A DNA stretch of 64,000 nucleotides from Desmodesmus armatus (Eukaryota > Chlorophyta > Chlorophyceae > Sphaeropleales > Scenedesmaceae). Shown here one piece after another: positions 35,472 to 46,289 of this stretch. The notes beneath the pieces are model-generated. The model worked only from the letters and a program-made list of their open reading frames with translations. It had not been told where the DNA came from and made no database searches. A program made the position numbers and the translations under genes. The stretch's first letter is position 1. Every line of letters starts with the position of its first letter. The DNA lies in NCBI GenBank assembly GCA_007449985.2, contig VIIQ02000025.1, positions 248,001 through 312,000 of the forward strand, written 5' to 3'.

Positions 35472-35975
35472 TAGTTGCGCACAGTTTGTGACAGCAGCAG
35501 CCAAGTGAATGTGGTTCACTGCTGGAGCTGCTGACAGCAGGGCTGAGACCTTCTGCCAGCTGCGGCAGCGCTTGATGTTGTATGTCAGCAGCCTCGGGTT
35601 GCTGCTGCTGCTGCTGTGATCGTGCCGCTGTTCCCGCTGTTGCTGCTGCTTGCGGTGGTGGATGCCACCAGCAGCAGCAGCAGCAGCAGCAGCAGTACTG
35701 GCAACTCCAGCGTCAACAGCTGCAATGGGTGGGCACTGACACAAGGGGATCGGTTCAATACGCTCAGCAGCAGCAGCTGGTGCTGCTGCCAATCGTGGTG
35801 ACCTTGGTGCTGTTTGTATGAGCTCTGCTTGTTGGTGCTGCGGCAGCTGTGGGCACTGGAAGAGCCTGGGTTTGCTGCAGTGCTGCCTGCTGCTGCCTGC
35901 TAATGTTGACACACAACTGGCTTGCCTGCCCACATTGGGGATATGCTGCCATAGAGCAGGTGACATTACTACCAC
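30904..35975 (-). CDS. Octotricopeptide-repeat (OPR) protein, probable organelle RNA-binding factor, poly-Gln expanded
   Basis: Three exons on the minus strand: 35975-32618, 32386-31831, 31569-30904 (about 1,525 residues). Helical repeats of the OPR type recur: TANILWALAVLS, LSTSLWALATLGHAPPEPW, VSNMLWAAATL, LSNLAWALGKLGYVPSASW, LSRVVLALSKLGAQPED, LVRVLHGLTKMGLYPDNSW, MVVWALAKVGAKPHHAWM, LANMLCAFAKLGFTPGDRW. OPR proteins such as Tbc2 bind and stabilise or activate specific chloroplast or mitochondrial RNAs. The N-terminus is basic and Ser/Ala-rich, compatible with a transit peptide. Long poly-Gln and poly-Ala tracts separate the repeats. Between LHAWVEGQLGAAR and LSAADTVHVSMQLLALG (about 32975-33000) the frame changes; exon 1 length is one base short of the phase needed. 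It is divergent from the DHQ-SDH gene. Confidence 0.9.
35413..35467. repeat. (CTG)n triplet tract coding poly-Gln
   Basis: About 18 uninterrupted CTG units on the plus strand, read as CAG (Gln) in the OPR gene. It is the longest of many such tracts in this gene, others being at 32750-32789, 33299-33327 and 33634-33682, and is a likely length polymorphism. Confidence 0.95.
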
Positions 35976-36482
35976 CTGGGTGTGTTGAGTTTGCGAGGAC
36001 TAGGCTGCAGTCAATCCAATGGCAGCAGCATTTGCTTGAGTTGCAACATTTGCACACTTTGCTGCTCCGACGCACCCGAGTACAGGGACAGACACGGACC
36101 CCGTTCAACAGAATAAAGTCAGATAATTACATGCTTCTGTCAAGTCCGTTGGCAGCTTCGCTGCAGGGTGGTCAGTCCTTGCGGTTGGGAACAGAATGCT
36201 CAAATGCACAGAATCATTTGCATTGTCTCTGTGAAGTGTTTGCGAGAGTTGTGAACAGAGTTGGTATAAGGGATTTGCCGCTCGATCTCGGGAGGCGGTT
36301 GGAAGTTTGGCTGCGATCTGCTCGCCTGACCTCTGGCTGTTCAGTTCTCTCTACGCGCCTCAACCCTCACAAGTTCACAATTCCACACCCCTCACATCTC
36401 CTTCACACCATCAACTGAGTGGACACGTTCTGCGTTGATCGCACTACCAATCAGGGCAGAACAACAGCAGTAGACAACCACC
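35976..36482. promoter_or_regulatory. Divergent promoter region of OPR and DHQ-SDH genes
   Basis: About 507 bp between opposite start codons of two plastid-directed proteins. A long open frame crosses it on the plus strand, but it has no family motif and no good splice links. No TATA box was recognised with confidence. Confidence 0.5.
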
Positions 36483-39400
36483 ATGTTGTCACGTCTGCAA
36501 TCACCCAACACTTTGCAGCAGCGACCAATCGCAGCCTACAAGCCGTCTTTCAGGCCCTTTAGCAGCTCATCTCAGCGCGGGAGCAAGGCTGCCTCTCTGC
36601 CTGCAGCAGCAGCAGGCCTCCAGGCGTGCCACATAACTCCCAGCACAATCGCGCCCGCCTGCCCTCGGCATCAGCAGAAAAAGCAGCAGCAGCGGCGTGG
36701 TGTCACCATGCGCAGCAGCAGTGCTGCATCTCCTGCAGCAGCAGCGGAGCCTGCAACAGCAGCCGCTGATGAGAAGTCCTTCATCTGCACCAGCATTACT
36801 GCCAGCACAGTGGAGGCTTTCCTGCAGGAGATGCAGGAAGCAGCAGGCACAGGTGAGTGCTGAATGTGTGTATGTGTATGTGTGCGTGGGGGGTTTGCAG
36901 GGAGAAGTGGAGGCAGAAGGATTTGAGGTGATTTGTGTGTGTGTGGGGTGGGGGTGGGGGTGGGGGGGGGGCAAGGATGTTGGTGAAGGAAGGCTTCACA
37001 CCCCGGCGGGGGGGGGGGGGGGGGGGGGGGGGCAAGGATGGAGACACAGGAAGCAGCAGGCACAGGTGCATGTGGAGTGTCAGTGGAGTTTTGCTGATGT
37101 TTTGAAAGGGGTGAGTATGTTCGGGAGGGAAGGCTGTACACATGTAAGGGGAGGGACAAGGGGATCGAGACACAGGGAATGCACTGACTTCAAAGGGAGG
37201 GAGGAGAAAAGGCGTCAAGTCCAGGAGCATTTTATCTCCCTGTGGTGTGCTTAGCACCACCCAGTGCACCTCGTTTGTTGGGTGATGGTTGTCGTAATGG
37301 AGTGAGCACACAGTTGATGCCAGGACTGTAACAGTGGATCAGCAGGGCCTGTACTTGTCAGATGTTCTTCTCTGTGCTTTTGATGCAGTGTCACAAGCAT
37401 GAAGAAGAACATCTGACCAGTACAGGTCTGCTGCTGATCCACTGTTGCATCCTGGAGGTGCCTGGATTCTTTCCTGGTCCCCCATGAGCCAATTGCGAAG
37501 GGCAGCACAGAGCCGCCCAAGCAAATGCCTCCCTAGTCATATGTGTGTCCTCCAGGGTGAGTGATGTCGTTTTTGGGGTTCTACCAGGGGCTGCCTGAAT
37601 GATACGTCGGTACCTGATACTCCAGCACTGTGCTGACACAAAGCAGAGACGTCACCTGGCAACGAAGGAGTGGTGAATGGTGGGTTGCAGCGGACACAAC
37701 CCAACAGCCACCAGAGTTGCCCTTGCATCTCCCCGCTCATGCCTGTAGTGCTTCACAGTCCTCAACCTGCTGCTCACTTTTGCTGATGCTGGTGTGTAGT
37801 AGCTGTGGCTCATTCTCAACAGTGGCTAAGTTGGCAAGGCAGTGCGGGGGCAGTGCTGGCTCGTGACAAATAGGCATGCCGGTCCCTTTTTGCGCCGCTG
37901 CGTGCTGATTGGTTGCATACCCGCTATGTACAACATTTCCCTCCCTTGACTTCGTGTAGCAACAACAACATTCATGTAACAACAACAATCTCACCCCCCC
38001 CCCCGCCTTCGCTCTGCAGGAGTTGATGTGTTGGAGCTTCGTCATGACTTCATCCAGCACTACCTGAGCATTGCAGTGCCAGCGTCACCGCCTCATGTTC
38101 CCCCACAACACGCCCCCCCCCCCTGCTTTTGCTCTGCAGGTGTTGATGTGTTGAAGCTTCGTCTTGACAGTACCCAAACCTGGCAAACCAAACCAAACCA
38201 CCTTGCCAATGTGGTGCAAATGACATAATGCCCCCCCTTCCTCTGTGTGTGTCAACCCCCTGCAGGTGTTGATGTGTTGGAGCTGCGCCTTGATTTCATC
38301 CAGGACTTCCAGCCTGACAGAGACCTGGACACTCTCATGGCCGCAGCAACACTGCCTTTCATTGTGACCTACAGGCCCAAGTGGGAGGGGTGAGTTGGTC
38401 ACAGTGTGGGGAGGGGGGGTAAGGGGGCCATTACTTAGGGGGGACGTGGTGAGGGGTGACATTTGCGTGGGGTGGGGGGCAGACAGCCCGCCATACGTGC
38501 AGTGTAAGTGAAGCCAATGAGGGGTTCCGAGGACCTGGATGCTCTGATGGCTGCAGCAACACTCCCTTTCATTGTGACCTACAGGCCCAAGTGGGAGGGG
38601 TGAGTTCTGGGGTTTGACTGAGGAAACAGACGGGGTGGCAAGGGCATTGGGAGGGGGGGGGGAGGGCAGGAGGCAGGCAGCTCCACTATGTACTGGCCTG
38701 TGATGCAGACAGGGAAAAGCCTCTGGGCCCTATGACTGTACTCTGCCTTTCCAGACTGGCCACTCCAGAGCTGCTCTGAGTTAGTCCCCCCCCCTCCTCC
38801 CTGACACACTCACACCCAACAAGCATCTGGCACAAAGCCGCAGTCATCCAGCCTTCCCCGCTTGTCAGAATCACAGAGACAGTCTCTGACACCCCCAATA
38901 CTCTTGCAGGGGCAACTACGATGGTCCCGAGCCCCAGCGCCTTGCCACCCTGAAGCTTGCTGCAATCAAGGGGCTCCGTACGTGGACGTGGAGTGGAAGG
39001 CAGCAGCACTCTTCTTCGCAGGTGGGAGGGGGTGGTGGGAGGGGGGGGGGGGGAGGTGTGTGGCGGGGGGGGGGGTGCATGGCGGCACACTGGGGTGGGC
39101 CGGGGGGGGGGGGGGGTGATGCTAATGCTGTGACTGCATGTTGTTATCAAGGGGGCACCCAATGTTGATGTCGAGTGGAAGGCAGCAGCACTCTTCTCTG
39201 CAGGTGGGGGGCGGGGGAGGGGAGGAGGGGGGGGGGGGGGCACCACTGTCCAATTGCGAATGTGCGCTGTATCTTGGAGCTGTAATCCTGAGTGCCCTTT
39301 GGCCTGTGGTATGAAGGTGTTGAGTGGCTGTCACAACAAGTGATGATTGAGAGTGGTTGGTCAGGGCTCCGTGCGAACCCGGTTTGCTGCTGTTGTCCTG

Positions 39401-42400
39401 TGTACAATAGCGAGTACTTGCTCCTGGGTTTCATCATCCAGCCCCTTACTGTGCGTGTGTATCCTCCCTTCACGGAAGTGCTCATGGTTTCACTAGCCTA
39501 CAGTACACCCCACAACACTCCTTTCATACTGCCCCATCAGGTGCTGGCGAGGTGCCCATCACCACCAAGATCATCCTGAGCAACCACAACTTCCAGGAGA
39601 CACCACCAGCTGCCGAGCTGCAGGCACGTGCTGCAGCGATGTGGGACTCTGGCGCCGACATTGTCAAGATTGCAACCATGGCAAATGACATCACGGATTC
39701 AGCGGCTGTCTTGTCCCTGCTGCAAAACAAAGCAGGTTCGGTGTGTGTGTGTGTGTGGGGGGGGTGCAAGGACAGAAGCACACTGTGGAGGGGGGGTTAG
39801 GCAGAGTATGGCTTACGGGGCTGAGAGAGCGCAGGTGGGGAAGGGGAGTGTGTGATGTTGTCAAGATTGCCACCATGGCCATGGCGAACGACATCACTGA
39901 CTCGGCGGCTGTCTTGTCCCAGCTGCAAAACAATCAGGTAAGGGCTAAAGGAGAGGTTTGTTTACAGGTGTGTTTGGCAGCGAGTGCTTTGGGGTGTGTG
40001 GCGGGGAGGGAAGAGGGATGAGGGATTGAGGGGCGAGTGATGGGGGGTGTTGTTGAGTTCGGTGGTGTCTGTAAATCATAACACACCTGGGAGCGGTGCG
40101 ACATTGTCAAGATTGCCAGCGAACAGCATCACGGATTCAGCGGTTGTGCTGCCCCTGCTGCAACCCAAGTGGGTACGGCAGGGGGGAAGGGGTGCAAGGA
40201 TAGAGGCACAATGCGGAGGGGGTTCAGGCAGAGTGCGGCTTGCAGGGCTGAAGGAGCGCTGGTGGGTAGGGGGGGGGGTGATGTTGTCATTATCGCCGCC
40301 ATGGCGAATGACATCACGGATTCGGCTGTCCCTGCTGCAAAATAAGTCGGGTGAAGGCCCAAACGGCATTGACCCTTGCATGCATGGATGCGCTCCCACA
40401 CTACAGCACACCACCCCAGAGATCGGGTGTGCTGTGATGCGCGACGATCCATGAGCGTCCACAGGCTCCAGGTAGCTTGTCACCCTGCACCCACCTCACC
40501 AGCTTCGGCCCCCGCTCAGCCAGCCTTTGTACACGTGCACAAGCTCCCTCAACCTTCATGTTTGTTCTTTAAATCACTGACACAAAGAACCTGCACCCCT
40601 CCCTTTGCTACGCATCACCCACCAACCCACAGGTCCCACCATTGCCCTAGCAATGGGTGAGAAGGGCAACATCACACGCCTGCTGGCAGCAAAGTATGGA
40701 GGCTACCTCACATTTGCCGCCCTGTCCCCGGAGCGTGCCTCAGCCCCCGGCCAGCCCACCATCTCCCAGCTGCAGCAGCTGTACCGCTTTGGTGGCCAGG
40801 GCCGGGTGACAAAGCTGTTTGGGATCATGGGGAACCCTGTGTCACACAGCAAGAGTCCATTGATTCACAACAGCGCATTCAAACAGCTAGGTGAGTGGTG
40901 TGTTGTTTGGGGGGGGGGGGTGGGTGTCGATCGTTGCTTTGGTTTTCTGACCGTTGACGTCTTGACGTGTAGCACGTGCGGATGTGCATGCCGACGGGCT
41001 GGAACAGTGGTTATAGGGCAAGGTAGCTGTACCGCTTTGGGGGCCAGGGACGGACGACAAAGCTGTTTGGGATCATGGGTAACCCTGTGTCACACAGCAA
41101 GAGCTCACTTATCCACAATAGCGCATTCAAGCAGCTAGGTGAGTGGTGTGATTGTTTTGTGGGGGTTGGGGGGGTCCGACTGGTTGCTGTGGTTGTAGGT
41201 GCCTGTTTAAGTGTTGGCATATAGTGCTGATGCGCACGGGGGCTGGCTGGGGACAGTGGTTATGAAGCAAGTAGCTGCATTGTTTTGGTCGCCAGGGCCG
41301 TGCCACGAAGCTGTTTGGGATCATGGGCAACCCTGCGTCACACAGCAAGAGCCCACTCATCCACAACAGCGCATTCAAGCAGCTAGGTGAGTAAGGTGGC
41401 GGTGGTGGAAGGGCGGGATGTACTGGCAGGCCGCCTTGGTGTAGTTTGAGGAAGCTGTTGCCAGCACGGTGTTGGTCTTGCTGGAGCACTTGATGCAAAG
41501 CTGCTGTGCAGTTTTGGGGGTCACAGGTGGCAGCGCAGTGACGTTATGGCCCCCTTTTAGGGCCCAACATTTCAGGACTCAACCAATTTTCTGCTTGCAC
41601 CCACCCACCGCCCAAAGCCTGGCTCACCCCGGTGCCTACTAGCTCTGTTGATCACAACAGAGTTTTCAAGCACCGGGGTGGGGTAGGCTTTGGGTGGTGG
41701 GTGGGTGCAAGCAGTCTGTAGTCACATAGTGGGAGATGGAAAGACGAAGATGGGCTGCTGTTCGTCAATGCAGTGGGGAAATGCATGCAGGTATGCTTGA
41801 CATGACTCCCCCCTCCCCTTGTCGTGGGACTGTGTCACGTTTATCTGGTGTGTTTGACTGCCCGCAGGGTTTGATGGTGTGTTTGTTCCGCTGCTTGTTG
41901 ATGACCTTCACCGCTTCCTGGATGCCTTTGAGGGTCACGACTTCTGGGGCTTCAGCTGCACCATTCCTCATAAGGAGGCAGCTTTCCAGGTGTGACAGCC
42001 CCCCCCCCCCCCCTTCCCCCACTCCCACCCCCGCACCCACTTCCAACCCACGTCAAAGTACCTTACTGCTGTGTTCACACAATTTAACGTATTGCTTATA
42101 AATCAGGGTCAGGCTGCACCGTTCCACAGAAGGAGGCAGCTTTCCAGGTGAGACACTGTGCCCCCTGGACTCCTTTCAAGCTTTCCTTCCCACTCCCTGC
42201 ACACGCTGCACATGCATTTACCCACCCACCCACCATATTTAGTGGCTGCACACATCAAGACATCAAGCATGAGGGAAGCTTGAGGGAAGCTTGAATTTTG
42301 AGCTGCACCTTACCGCACAAGCAGGAGCATTCCCTGTGAGCAGGGCCGAGGTGTATTCAGCGACTCAACAACCAGACACGATGGGCACGGATATTTGCAA

Positions 42401-45400
42401 GGGTTTGACTTGAGTCGGTTCACTTGCTACAAGGATGTTGTTAACTCTTTCACTCCCACATCAAGGCACCCACCCACCCACCGTTGTGTCCTGCTGTTGT
42501 GTCCCCCCAGGCCGCCAGCAGCAGCGCGGGTTGTGACCCCGTTGCTGCCCAAATTGGCGCCGTCAACACACTCATCCGGCAGCAGCAGCAGCCGCCGGCG
42601 GCTGGCAGCAGTGACAGTGGCAGCAGTGGCAGCAGCAGCAGCAAGACAAGCTGGCGGGGTTACAACACCGACTGGCTGGCAGCGATCTCGGCCATTGAGC
42701 GGGTGCTGGCGGCTGGCAGCAGTGACGCGGCAGCAGTAACCAGCAGCAGCGGCAGCAGTGGCAGCAATGAGAGTTCGCTGAAGGGGAAGACGGTGTGTGT
42801 TGTGGGTGCTGGTGGTGCTGGGCGGGCCCTGGCCTTTGGAGCTGCTTCTAAGGGGGCTAAGGTCATCATTGCTAACAGGTGAGCGAGTGTGGGTGTGTGT
42901 TGAACGTATGAGTAACAACCATCAAGTGCATTTGTTCTGAACATATGAGCTGCATCAAGCAGGTGCATGGTGTCGATGTCATGATGGCAGGGTGATGTGT
43001 CTGGTGGGGGGGGGGGGGGAATGCGGTTCTGCTGTGAGAAATGGGGAGTGACTGAGGGGCCGTGGGTGGTGTGTGTGTGTGTGGGGGGGGGGGGCTTCTG
43101 TTATCAGTGATAATAGCAAGGGTTGCTGCAGGTGGTTGATGGTGTTGGACTTGGGTCAATGCCATCAACTACCTGCAGCAACCCTTGTTACTATCACTGA
43201 TATACTGGGAAAGGGACTTTTTGAAAAGAGCTGCTTCTAAGGGAGGTAAGGCCATCATTGCTCACAGGTGTGTGGGTGAGGTGGGGGGGGGGGTCTGCTT
43301 TGAGAAGCCTGTGGGTGAGGTGTGTGGGTGAGAAGGGGGGTGGGATGGGGGGGGGGGGGGGGGCAGTGACCGAGGGAAGTGGTGGGTGGTTGGGGAAACC
43401 TATGTTATCAGTGATAGTAACGAGGTTCGCTGCAGGTGGACGTAGGTGTTGACATTGATCGACACCTTCAACCACCTGCAGCAACCCTTGTTACTATCAC
43501 TGATGTACTGGGAAAAGAAGGGAGGGGACAGCACTGCGTCTGCGTCAGGTGTCTGTCAGACGACAGAGCGGGAAGCCACATGCAGTGTAAGCTGGTTGTT
43601 GTCTGAGAAACCCAGAAGTTCAGTGGGGTCCTTGTGGCTGGTAGGAAGATGTTGTCATAGCTATTTCAGGAAACTGAACTGAATGAACTGTCCACCCACC
43701 ACTACCACTACCACCACCCCACCTCCACCCCCACCCCCCCCACCCCCCCACCCCCACCCCGCCTTCTCTGCCCCCCCCCCCCCAGGAACAAGGAGCGTGC
43801 AGAGGCTCTGGCAGCTGCCCTGCCTGCTGGTGTGGCGTCTGTGGTGGACTGGGCAGACCTGCAGGCAGGCAAGGTATGTGTGCAGCTCATGGTTCACAGT
43901 ACTGTCTGTAGAAGAGCGCAACACAGTACCGCAGCGTACAGTACAGTCAGGGTGGTACAGTACAGGCGGTATGGCTCCATACGGTGCAGTGCATCATAGT
44001 ACAGTGTAGTACAGTGTAGTACAGTGCAGCGCAGTACATTACAGTACGCTATAGGCAGTGCAGTGCAGTACAGTGCAGGTGCTAGTGACAGAGGCTTGGG
44101 CCACAATGGAGCCAGCTGAAGATCGCATGACCCACGCTGTTTCAAACAGCAGCGTCGTGTGTGCCTGATGTCAACATCGATCACTACGCTTGTCAGCTGG
44201 TGAACACAATTGGGGCCTTACCTCCACTCATTATTGTGCATCCACCGCTGCAACAGTGCTTTTACACTCTGTTCGTTTTTCATTGTGTGTTGCACAGGTG
44301 TCTGCTGACGTCTTGGCCAACAGCACCAGTGTGGGCATGGTGCCCAATGTGGAAGACACACCAGTGGCCACAGAGGCTGTCAAAAATGTAAGTTGGGGTG
44401 GTTGATGTGTACGTTGGGGGCCAGAGAAGACTTCCGCGGTAGGGCTTGCGGCTGGGTGGAATGTAAGTCAATCTTTCTGTATGGCTGCCAGGCGTAGTCA
44501 CTGAGGCTGACCCTTGCCCAGCGCACAGCCCAACCCAACACTCATGCACACAATGTGACACTCCCCAGACTCACATGCACCATGCTTCTTTGCATCCCCC
44601 CCCCCCCCCCCGCGCGCCCCGCAGTTCAAGGTTGTGTTTGATGCCGTGTACCCCCCCCACCCCACCCCACCCCACTTGACCCTTTACCCCCCCCCCCCCA
44701 GTTCAAGGTGGTGTTTGATGCTGTGTACACCCCGCCCCCACCCCTCCCCGCGCGCGCCCCGCAGTTCAAGGTTGTGTTTGATGCCGTGTACCCCCCCCCC
44801 ACCCCACCCCACTTGACCCATTACCCCCCCCCCCACCCCCCCGCAGTTCAAGGTGGTGTTTGATGCTGTGTACACCCCGCCCCCACCCCACCCCGCGCGC
44901 GCCCCGCAGTTCAAGGTTGTGTTTGATGCTGTGTACCCCCCCCCCCCCCCCCGCGCGTGCCCCGCAGTTCAAGGTTGTGTTTGATGCTGTGTACACCCCC
45001 CCCCCCACCCCACTTGACCCATTACCCCCCACCCCCACCCCCACCCCCCCGCAGTTCAAGGTGGTGTTTGATGCTGTGTACACCCCGCCCCCACCCCACC
45101 CCCTTGCCCCACTTGACCCGTACCCCCCCCCCCCTCACCCCCCCCCCCTCACCCCCCCCCCCTCACCCCCCCCCCCCTTCCCCCTTCGCAGTTCAAGGTG
45201 GTGTTTGATGCTGTGTACACCCCGCCCCCACCCCACCCCCTTGCCCCACTTGACCCGTACCCCCCCCCCTCACCCCCCCCCCACCCCTCAACAGTTCAAG
45301 GTGGTGTTTGATGCTGTGTACCACTTCCCACCCCACCCCCTTGCCCCACACTAACACACCTCATGTTTCCGCCCTCACCCCCCCCCCCCACCCCCACCCC

Positions 45401-46244
45401 CTAACAGTTCAAGATGGTGTTTGATGCTGTGTACAACCCCCCCCCCTGCCCCACACTCACACACCTCACCCCCCCCCCCCTGCCCCCCGCCCGCCCGCCT
45501 TGCAGTTCAAGGTAGTGTTTGATGCTGTGTACACCCCCCGTGAGACGCGGCTGCTGCGTGACGCCCTCGCATCTGGCTGCCTGGTGGCTGATGGGGTGGC
45601 AATGTTTGTGGGGCAGGCGGTGGAGCAGCTGAAGCTCTTCACAGGTGGGTGAGAGCCCGCGGGGGGGGGGGGGGGGGTTACAGGAGGCATGCATGCCTGT
45701 GTGAGATGCTGAGGACTTTGGCGGCAGGTAGAAGTCTGGGTGTGGGATTGCAATGTTTGTGGGGCAGGCAGTGAGCAGCTCATGTCAGCCAGGTAGTGTT
45801 GGTTAGTCAGTCAGTCAGTGTTACAAAGAGGGTTACAAAGAGGCCCTAAGAGGCCCGGCCGGCCCATTGCAGGCCCCATCCGGCCCCGGCGGCCGGGAAA
45901 ACTTTCCTTGGGGGTTGGTGCCTGCCTGGTTTGTATATCAGCCCTTATAGCTCAGTGGCAGAGCACAGCACTTGTAATGCTGGGGTCCGTGGTTCAATCC
46001 CGCGTGAGGGCAGCTACTGTGCTGTTGGCAGCAATGGGTGCAAGTGCCTACAACATGTGGGGGCTTGTGAAGTAGCAGTGCTGCTCTTCATAGGTGGAGT
46101 GTTGTTCAATGCCTCCTGGACATGCCGCAATCCCAGTGTGTCAGTGCCATCCATATGGTCATCCTGCTTTTTTGCTGACGCGGCGCTGTGAGGGGATATG
46201 TGTAGGCCGAAAGAAGCATGCCCTGTCAACATCCACGCATAGCC

Positions 46245-46289
<45 letters not shown>

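Noticed and set aside
35849..36418. 189-codon plus-strand open frame
   Set aside because: It lies across the OPR start codon and the divergent promoter, with no motif and no splice partners. A chance frame is more likely.
36940..37032. Telomere-like or G-quadruplex regulatory locus
   Set aside because: The G-runs lack a telomeric unit and occur in many introns here; they are reported instead as a general intron property.
42427..42918. Minus-strand 163-codon open frame
   Set aside because: It is antisense to the NADP-binding exon of DHQ-SDH, whose conserved motifs are on the plus strand.
44684..45083. Gly-rich minus-strand frames
   Set aside because: They result from translating the complement of the C-rich intron with its repeated exon starts.
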